A stretch of DNA of 29,258 nucleotides from Kiritimatiellia bacterium (GTDB taxonomy: Bacteria > Verrucomicrobiota > Kiritimatiellia > RFP12 > UBA1067): contig JAKSOY010000026.1 of NCBI GenBank assembly GCA_024405255.1, positions 1 to 29,258 on the forward strand, given 5' to 3'. Shown piece by piece: positions 23,542 to 29,258 of this stretch (positions within the stretch are counted from its first letter, which is position 1; the number at the start of each line of letters is the position of its first letter). The notes beneath the pieces were generated by a model. That model saw only the letters and a program-made list of their open reading frames with translations, searched no databases and was not told where the DNA came from. The translations under genes were made by a program, and so were the position numbers.

Positions 23542-24918
23542 TCAGATCTGGAAATGCTTCAAGTCAATGTCGATCAGGTCCATCTTCTTCGCCGTGCGCC
23601 AGGCGCCGCGCGTGAAGTCGGGCACGTCGACCGTCGCCGAACGATGGGTGGCGCTGTACTCGGTGAGTTCGCAGAGGCAGCCCGTCGTCGCCATGTCGTA
23701 CACCGTCGTGTCGAGCGGAAGACCCAGGCGCAGGCAGTAGCTCCAGCGCGCGTCCTGGATGTAGTCCATACCGCCGTGTCCGCCGGCCTTCTTCGCGAGT
23801 TCGCCGATCGTCTTCCACAGCGGGTGCATGTACTCCTTGCGGATCGCCTCGGCGTCCTCCTCGCTCATCCAGTGGTGCGCGCGGTTGTCGCCGCACTTCT
23901 GCTCCAGCGCGATGCGGAACGGATAGTCCTCGACGATGCCACGCGTACCCTGCACGAGCTGGATGCGCGAATAGGGCCGCGGCACCGAAACCGTGTGCTG
24001 CACGAGGATGGACTTGCCGTTCACCGTACGGATGAGCGAGTTGTTCATATCGCCCATCTTCACCTTCTCGTTCCGGCGCGGATTGGTTTTCGCCACCGCG
24101 TGCTGCTTGAAGTAGGTGAAGCTCACTTCCTTCGAATCCTGCGAAACGAGGTAGTCGAACCGGTCGCCGCGGTTGATGTCCATCGTCAGGCAGAGCGGCA
24201 CCAGGCCGTGCGTGGGATACGGGTTGCCGGCGTGGTCGCGGTACCAGTCGTAGCGCCAGTACTGGTAGGCCGGGAAATGGTCGTTGATCATGTGGCGGCC
24301 GTCGTGGTCGTACGCGCCTTCCGCGTACATCACCTCGCCGAGCAGCCCCTTGCGCACGAGGTTGAACGTGAGCATTTCGATTTCGCCGTAGATGCAGTTT
24401 TCAAGCTGCATGCAGTGGCGCTGCGCCTTCTCGGCGGCCTCGACGATCTCCCAGGCCTTCTCGACGCCCATCACGGACGTCACTTCGTTCATCACGTGCT
24501 TGCCGCCGCGAAGCGCGGCAAGGCACACCGTCTCGTGGATCTGCCACGGGGTGGTGTTGTAGATGACGTCCACATCGCTGGAATCGCACAGCGCCTTGTA
24601 GGCCTCGGGGCCTTCATAGACCTTGGCGCGGGGCTGGCCCTGGGCCTGCAGCCGAGCCTGCATCAGATCGATTTTCGCGCGCTGGATGTCGCAGATCGCC
24701 GTCACGCGCACGCCGGGCAGGCGGCTCACGCGGCTGATCATTCCGCCGCCGCGGGAACCAAGGCCCACCACGCCCACGCGCACCGTGGAAAGCGGCTTGC
24801 ACCGGAACCCGATCATCGGCGCCCCTTGGGTCGTCGCTTTCAGGCTCGCACAACCACCCGCGGCCAGCGCAGCGCCGGCCATCAACGAATTCGTCAGGAA
24901 TTCACGTCTGTTCTGCAT
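23542..24918 (-). CDS. GH109-type glycosidase of the Gfo/Idh/MocA fold, Tat-exported lipoprotein
   Basis: A 458-aa protein. The N-terminus, NRREFL then a hydrophobic run to AAGGC, combines a twin-arginine motif with a lipobox, so it is probably folded with its cofactor before export and then lipidated. The Rossmann fold has VRVGVVGLGSRGGG near 47-60 for NAD, and the MocA-type segment KHVMNEV near 140. The stretch NTTPWQIHETVCLAALRGG, CMQLENCIYGEIEML and especially YPTHGLVPLCLTMDINRGDRFDYLVS match glycoside hydrolase family 109. Characterised members are alpha-N-acetylgalactosaminidases that use bound NAD in an oxidation-elimination mechanism. The length is normal for the family. Host mucin or blood-group-like glycans, or other amino-sugar chains, are possible targets; the substrate is inferred. 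It lies 36 bases behind the 1432-aa gene with AAAAGGA before the start, consistent with one operon. Confidence 0.9.
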   Translation of the reverse strand: MQNRREFLTNSLMAGAALAAGGCASLKATTQGAPMIGFRCKPLSTVRVGVVGLGSRGGGMISRVSRLPGVRVTAICDIQRAKIDLMQARLQAQGQPRAKVYEGPEAYKALCDSSDVDVIYNTTPWQIHETVCLAALRGGKHVMNEVTSVMGVEKAWEIVEAAEKAQRHCMQLENCIYGEIEMLTFNLVRKGLLGEVMYAEGAYDHDGRHMINDHFPAYQYWRYDWYRDHAGNPYPTHGLVPLCLTMDINRGDRFDYLVSQDSKEVSFTYFKQHAVAKTNPRRNEKVKMGDMNNSLIRTVNGKSILVQHTVSVPRPYSRIQLVQGTRGIVEDYPFRIALEQKCGDNRAHHWMSEEDAEAIRKEYMHPLWKTIGELAKKAGGHGGMDYIQDARWSYCLRLGLPLDTTVYDMATTGCLCELTEYSATHRSATVDVPDFTRGAWRTAKKMDLIDIDLKHFQI

Positions 24919-24954
24919 TGTTTCTATCCTTTTTGATTTTTACGGAATTGACTA

Positions 24955-27900
24955 TCAACGAACGATAATGAAAAGGCCCGTTTCAATATAGATGCCGTCG
25001 TCGCCCTTCACAACCGTGTAGCGTGCCCCGCGCGGGGCCTGGAACGTCAGGGTGCCGAGATTGTCTGGCGGCGTCTCAAGCGGCCAGGACACAACCGGGG
25101 TATGTGCCGCAACCGTGCGCGCGCCGAGTTCAACCGTGATCACCGCATTCGTCGCGAAGGCAAGCGAACACGTGTGGGCACTCGGACCCGTGAACGGACA
25201 TGTAGTCGCAATCGGCTGGTCGAGTGCGGAAAGATCGAGCGTCGCCCCGTCTGCGAGAATCGTACTCTGCCAGTTCGTATCGGGCGTGAAACGCCCGAGG
25301 ACGGTGATGGGCGCCGAATCCTGATTCAATGTCGACGTGGACGAATCTTTGTAGTTGAGGAACGTACTCGCGCTCTTGCCGATGACAGGCGCATCCGTCC
25401 AGAACGTGGTCGTCGGCGCCGTGACACCGCTTCCGCCATTTCCCCCCAAACGGACATAGCCACCATGGATGGCATGGATACACCCGCCACCTGTCACCGT
25501 CAGATTGCAGAGGTCGAAACTCGACGTGTTGCTGCCATTCCCGATATCGAGCGTGAGCGTATGGCCGTTCAGATTGAGTTTGGCTTCCGTGAAGTTCCTA
25601 CCAATGAAGCCATAACCCACGCCGGACATCGTAGAGTCGGCCGTGAGTTCGACGTCGTCGAACCACTCGGAACCCAAGGTGTCGGACGTTGCGGCTTTGT
25701 GAATCCGGCCGCCCGCAAGGATGAAGCGCCGCTTCGTGTGCGCCACTGCGGTCGCGGAGAAGGTACCGTTCGAAAGGACCGTCACCGTCACGCCATCCGG
25801 ACCGTAAATGCCGTTGATACCCCAGTCGGGCGCTTCGAAGGTGCCTTCCGCAATCAACGTACCGCCGCAATACTGCTGGTTCTTCTTCGACGCGACAAAG
25901 GTGCCCGCCCCCTCCTTGACGAGTTTCACGGTGCCGGAGAGCGCGAGCGTACTGTTGGTGACGCGTGCGCCCTGCGGCACGACGATGTGCACTTCACCGC
26001 CGCTCTCAATCGTCTTGATCGGTCCCGCGAGGAAACCGCCCTTGCCGCTCGCGTTACCATAGAAGACATTGTTGACTCGATCCAACAGACCGATGGCATT
26101 GTCCGACAACCGCTTCACGGGGGCGAATTCCCGTACCTTGTTCCCCTGTGAAATGATGGTGAAGGAATAGAGTTTCATCGCCGTCCACCAGTTGGCATGG
26201 AGTCTATTCGCCGCGTTTGGCGTGTTCTTCTGGAAGATGTAGAACGACAACGATTGATTGCCAGACAGAGCAACATTTCCGGCGTACGAAATAGTCGTCG
26301 TTTCGCCGTCAACGGTGGCCGTCGCCGTCGCACCCTGACACGCGAAATCCACACGACGACCCTGCAGGTCGATCTGCGGGAAATACAACAGCGAATTGTT
26401 GGACGTGTGGACAAACGCAAACTGTTTTGCCTGTGAACCCAAAACGAGGTCAAAGTTCGCTCCGCTGCCAAAGAGATAGGGCCAGGGGCGCGTTCCCTGA
26501 TCGGGCGACACGTTCACCGAGCATTCCACGCGATCATTCGCCAGTGGGCTCCACTTGGTGTCGATGTACTCTTTGCCAGTCGATTCAATGTACTCGAGTT
26601 CCTGATAACCATTCGCACCATCCACAATCGCCCCCGAACCGGACATGCCCGAGAGATAGAGCTTGTGGCCATTGAGGCGCACGGTGTTCGTGATGTTCAC
26701 CGTACCGAGTCCCTGCCAGTCCGAATCGCCGCAGAGCGACGAGGGGAAGCGAATTTCCTTGTACAGAATCGCAGCACCGTTCGTGCAGTTGAAGGCGACG
26801 TCGTTCGGCAGATGGACAGTCGAATCGAGGGTCGGCAACGACACGGCGGCAGTTCCGAAATCGTTCGTGCAGGCCCAGTTGCCGACATTGGAAACGTCGC
26901 CATCGCCCACGGCGTTTGTCCAATAGGCATGGCGCGGAATCGTGTCGTCACAGATCTTCAAGACGAGCGCCCCCCCGTCAAGGGCAAGGCTGCATCCCTT
27001 CACCGGCATGCCGTTCGCATCCGTCACAACGAGGTCGATCGCCGCCACCTCTACTGGCGAGAGGGAACAAGCGGGGTAAACGACGAACTGTTGCTTCATC
27101 GTTCCCGTAAACACAACGTCAATCCCCTTGAGCGCCGTGAGGAATGCAACATCGGCCACGCCCGTCGTATCGACCTTCGCGACAAACCCCTGGTCATCCG
27201 CCGTCATCGCCCATCGTGCGGACGAACCTGTGAAACGCACGTTCGTACCGGCCAGCGTACCCGAGCCCGCGAGCGTACCCTCAAGGAGAAGTCCACCCAC
27301 ACCACTTTGGGTAAGCGCGCCATTCACCGTCGTCGTTCCACGCACCGCCAGACTCGCCTCCGTGGCGAGCGTCGCCTCCGCGTCCGCCGCGATCGTCAGA
27401 TCGCCCACGAGCGTGCTCGCACCCCCCGTGACATCAATGGCCGCCGTTCCCTGTTCCACAACCGTCAACGGAATCGTCTGTGCGAGTGTCACCGCCTTGA
27501 GTTCCGCGCGTTCGCCGTTCTCAAGCCGCACGCCGCCCGGCACCGTGCCGTCCAACTTTCCCGCAAGGCGCAGCGTTCCGTTCCGGGCGACGATCTGGGC
27601 GACATCCAAATCGGCATCCGCCAAAGCGAAGACCGTGTTGGCCACGGTGAAGACGGCATCCGTTCCCGCAAGGCGGGCGCGCGTATTGGCAATGAGCGAC
27701 CCAAGTCCGAGATAGCCGCCGCCGACCATCGTATCGCCCGTGAGCGTCACGTTCCGGAACGAATACCCCTCGCCATCTCCTGCCACGGAATTATAGAGCG
27801 CGCCCGTACCATCCGGACCCGTTCCTTCCACATAAATCGTCTTCAGATACGTCGCGCCCGTTTCCGCTACGGCATTTGGCGTCGTATGCGCCACGTTCAC

Positions 27901-29253
27901 ATCAAGCCGCGCACCCGGGGCCACCTTGAGCCCGCCCAGCGTCGCCTCGCGCTCAGCGTCGGCCTGGGGAAGAGGAATGAGCTTCCCCACGCCATATCCA
28001 TCTGTAGTCGGCGAGCTGGCGACAGTGAAATTCGTCCTTGATGCGAGGTCCGTCCCCAGCAGATTCTCCCCGGCAACATTGCCGGAGGCGATGGCACGGG
28101 CTTCGACCCCATCTCCCGCCTGGCGCAGTTCAACATGAACCACCTTCGTATAACCGCCATCGGGATACTGGATCTGCACCGTCGCCGTATCGTTTACGGC
28201 ATCATACGACCAAAAGTATCCTTTCGCCAGATGCATCCCTTCGGTCACCGCTTTTCCCGACATAAGCCCCGTGCAACCGGTCACATCCGCGAGGCGTACG
28301 CCCTTCCACACGGGCTGGAAATCACCCGTGAGAAAAACGGAGTTATAACACACCGGCCGAAGTTGCCCCACATAGTAGCCACCCGTGTAAGCGAACTTCG
28401 ATATGGCATCGGTTCCGAGATAGCGCGTCTTCTCTCCCTTGTTCGTACGCCGTCCCACGGCGACGGCATAGACATCGTCACCGCGCTGCGTGAGTGTAAG
28501 ACAGGAAGCCTTGTTGTACTTGTCGGACGAAAACTGCTGAATCTGCACCGTCGCGTTCGTGCCGTTATTCACCCAGAAAAACGGACAAATAGGCACCGTA
28601 GCCTCGTTCCAGCTGGGACTCGTCGCCACCGCATCCACACCGAACACATTCGCAAGATCGACGTTCCGCCAAAGAAGCACTTCCGTCACATCCACCTGTT
28701 CAAGGTTGTAACGGATGAGCGTCGTTTCGCTGCGTGCACCAAGCTTGAGCGTACCCGCCTGTACGTCCACACTGGCAGGCGCGGCGACGAGTGGATCGGC
28801 GAGCGTCACTTCCCCCGTCCCCGTTTTGACGAGCGAGGCGAGCGGCGAGTAGCTGTCGGTCGACGTCAGCGCAAGAGGGCCTGCCGCATCGATCGTAAAC
28901 GAACCATCCAACGTACCGAGCCGCAAAGGCACGGAAACCGTCTGTGCGACGGACGAATGGTTGGCGAGCGATTGCGCAATTACAAGCGGTGTTTCGCCCC
29001 CCAGCGTAAAGGATCCCGCTTGAGCGCCAAAGGCAAGCGACGACACGCCAAAACCCGCAAGATCGAAAACCGACAGGCCACCCGCCGCCGTGTTGAATGC
29101 GATCGCGCCTCCCACCTGCGGCTCCACATCCCAGTTCCCCACGGACGACCACTTTGCGTCGCCTCCGCCACCTGTCCATTCGGCAGCATCGGCAACAAGC
29201 GTGCTGAACAACACGCCAACAAGCAATGGCATCAATTTTGATTTCGCTCTCAT
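24955..29253 (-). CDS. Secreted PATR/LamG-like protein with an internal tandem repeat
   Basis: A 1432-aa protein whose start is 5 bases from the window edge. Signal peptide MRAKSKLMPLLVGVLFSTLVADA is followed by WTGGGGDAKWSSVGNWD, the usual opening of PATR-repeat proteins. PATR-like repeats occur near 141-175 (LVKTGTGEVTLADPL) and 1111-1143 (LVKEGAGTFVASKK); EGTGPDGTGALYNS is also found in the 3556-aa protein. Residues ~190-305 and ~312-428 are two copies of an unassigned ~115-aa repeat. A LamG-like domain runs ~884-1075 (ELEYIESTGKEYIDTKW ... REFAPV ... IGLLDRVNNVFYG). There is no C-terminal autotransporter barrel; the protein ends GLFIIVR, close in type to the giant's GCVLLFR. The likely role is surface adhesion or glycan binding. 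It may lead the gene series below it; the promoter would lie outside the window. Confidence 0.9.
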   Translation of the reverse strand: MRAKSKLMPLLVGVLFSTLVADAAEWTGGGGDAKWSSVGNWDVEPQVGGAIAFNTAAGGLSVFDLAGFGVSSLAFGAQAGSFTLGGETPLVIAQSLANHSSVAQTVSVPLRLGTLDGSFTIDAAGPLALTSTDSYSPLASLVKTGTGEVTLADPLVAAPASVDVQAGTLKLGARSETTLIRYNLEQVDVTEVLLWRNVDLANVFGVDAVATSPSWNEATVPICPFFWVNNGTNATVQIQQFSSDKYNKASCLTLTQRGDDVYAVAVGRRTNKGEKTRYLGTDAISKFAYTGGYYVGQLRPVCYNSVFLTGDFQPVWKGVRLADVTGCTGLMSGKAVTEGMHLAKGYFWSYDAVNDTATVQIQYPDGGYTKVVHVELRQAGDGVEARAIASGNVAGENLLGTDLASRTNFTVASSPTTDGYGVGKLIPLPQADAEREATLGGLKVAPGARLDVNVAHTTPNAVAETGATYLKTIYVEGTGPDGTGALYNSVAGDGEGYSFRNVTLTGDTMVGGGYLGLGSLIANTRARLAGTDAVFTVANTVFALADADLDVAQIVARNGTLRLAGKLDGTVPGGVRLENGERAELKAVTLAQTIPLTVVEQGTAAIDVTGGASTLVGDLTIAADAEATLATEASLAVRGTTTVNGALTQSGVGGLLLEGTLAGSGTLAGTNVRFTGSSARWAMTADDQGFVAKVDTTGVADVAFLTALKGIDVVFTGTMKQQFVVYPACSLSPVEVAAIDLVVTDANGMPVKGCSLALDGGALVLKICDDTIPRHAYWTNAVGDGDVSNVGNWACTNDFGTAAVSLPTLDSTVHLPNDVAFNCTNGAAILYKEIRFPSSLCGDSDWQGLGTVNITNTVRLNGHKLYLSGMSGSGAIVDGANGYQELEYIESTGKEYIDTKWSPLANDRVECSVNVSPDQGTRPWPYLFGSGANFDLVLGSQAKQFAFVHTSNNSLLYFPQIDLQGRRVDFACQGATATATVDGETTTISYAGNVALSGNQSLSFYIFQKNTPNAANRLHANWWTAMKLYSFTIISQGNKVREFAPVKRLSDNAIGLLDRVNNVFYGNASGKGGFLAGPIKTIESGGEVHIVVPQGARVTNSTLALSGTVKLVKEGAGTFVASKKNQQYCGGTLIAEGTFEAPDWGINGIYGPDGVTVTVLSNGTFSATAVAHTKRRFILAGGRIHKAATSDTLGSEWFDDVELTADSTMSGVGYGFIGRNFTEAKLNLNGHTLTLDIGNGSNTSSFDLCNLTVTGGGCIHAIHGGYVRLGGNGGSGVTAPTTTFWTDAPVIGKSASTFLNYKDSSTSTLNQDSAPITVLGRFTPDTNWQSTILADGATLDLSALDQPIATTCPFTGPSAHTCSLAFATNAVITVELGARTVAAHTPVVSWPLETPPDNLGTLTFQAPRGARYTVVKGDDGIYIETGLFIIVR
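26030..26605 (-). other. LamG-like domain of the 1432-aa protein
   Basis: A concanavalin-A-like jelly roll of about 190 residues. It starts YQELEYIESTGKEYIDTKW, has LFGSGANFDLVLG and RVDFACQGATATATVDG in the strands, and closes REFAPVKRLSDNAIGLLDRV. It shares its opening and closing signatures with the two units of the giant protein. Confidence 0.75.
27966..28318 (-). repeat. Second copy of the ~115-aa tandem repeat
   Basis: Opens PVWKGVRLADVTG, continues YFWSYDAVNDTATVQIQYPDG, VVHVELRQAGDGVEARA and LLGTDLASRTNF, and closes YGVGKLIPLP. It matches the copy at 28355-28680 in order and spacing. Confidence 0.75.
28355..28680 (-). repeat. First copy of the ~115-aa tandem repeat
   Basis: Opens VLLWRNVDLANVFG, continues FFWVNNGTNATVQIQQF, ASCLTLTQRGDDVYAVA and YLGTDAISKF, and closes YYVGQLRPV. 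I recognise no named domain. Confidence 0.75.
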
Positions 29254-29258
29254 TGTCT

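Noticed and set aside
25102..28041. Plus-strand open frames of 349 and 458 codons opposite the 1432-aa gene
   Set aside because: Arg-rich antisense frames caused by the same codon bias. No ribosome site or domain supports them.
1..29258. tRNA, rRNA, transposase genes or attachment sites
   Set aside because: No cloverleaf-like conserved arms, rRNA core motifs, transposase motifs or terminal inverted repeats were seen on either strand by eye.

Overview
The window reads as part of a GC-rich genome from the Verrucomicrobiota side of the PVC group, most likely a Kiritimatiellae-type polysaccharide degrader from a gut or similar anaerobic habitat. This is an inference from gene content: two giant secreted proteins with autotransporter-associated beta-strand (PATR-like) repeats, LamG-like 'STG-x-x-[YW]-[IV]-DT' modules, an N-terminally anchored RHS protein with thrombospondin-type calcium repeats and a PA14 domain, a GH109-type Tat lipoprotein and a heparinase II/III-type lyase. 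No rRNA or other taxonomic marker is present. Every convincing gene lies on the minus strand, so transcription runs from high to low coordinates. No tRNA, rRNA, CRISPR array or insertion sequence was recognised, and no gene-free stretch exceeds about 135 bases.

In transcription order: 29253-24955 is a 1432-aa secreted PATR/LamG protein with an internal tandem repeat. 24918-23542 is a GH109-type oxidoreductase-fold glycosidase. 23528-23064 is a small secreted protein, joined by a TGATG stop/start to 23064-21460, an unassigned secreted barrel-like protein with a C-terminal jelly-roll-like domain. 21419-19875 is a GH5-like glycosidase. These five genes are closely spaced (1-base overlap to 40-base gaps) and look like one operon. 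A good sigma70-like promoter (TTGACT, 18 bp, TAGAAT) then precedes a 3556-aa modular giant (19742-9072). It carries one intact and one decayed SGNH-hydrolase domain, each followed by the same unassigned module, plus two N-terminal FN3/LamG-like units, PATR repeats and two PA14-like domains. Closely behind it come a heparinase II/III-family lyase (9042-7309) and an ATGA-overlapping putative outer-membrane barrel protein (7312-6533).

A second promoter (TTGTGT, 17 bp, TATAAT), wrapped in an 8-bp inverted repeat, starts a separate unit: a 2073-aa RHS protein (6403-182) and, through an ATGA overlap, the start of a small lipoprotein (185 to beyond base 1). The last ~135 residues of the RHS protein and the lipoprotein are AT-rich (hand count 41% GC over 181-660, against 70% over 2041-2340). 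That is the signature of an exchangeable RHS toxin tip with its immunity gene.

Taken together, the upper 22.7 kb looks like an export-directed glycan-degradation locus: lyase, GH5-like, GH109, candidate esterase and large binding or scaffold proteins. It contains no recognisable SusC/SusD transport pair. The plausible substrate is an amino-sugar- or uronic-acid-containing, O-acylated host or plant glycan, but the substrate is not proven by the sequence. The least explained elements are the SGNH-associated ~240-aa module, the ~115-aa tandem repeat of the 1432-aa protein, the shared extreme C-terminal tail of the two giants, the lyase-coupled barrel protein and the RHS tip/lipoprotein pair.
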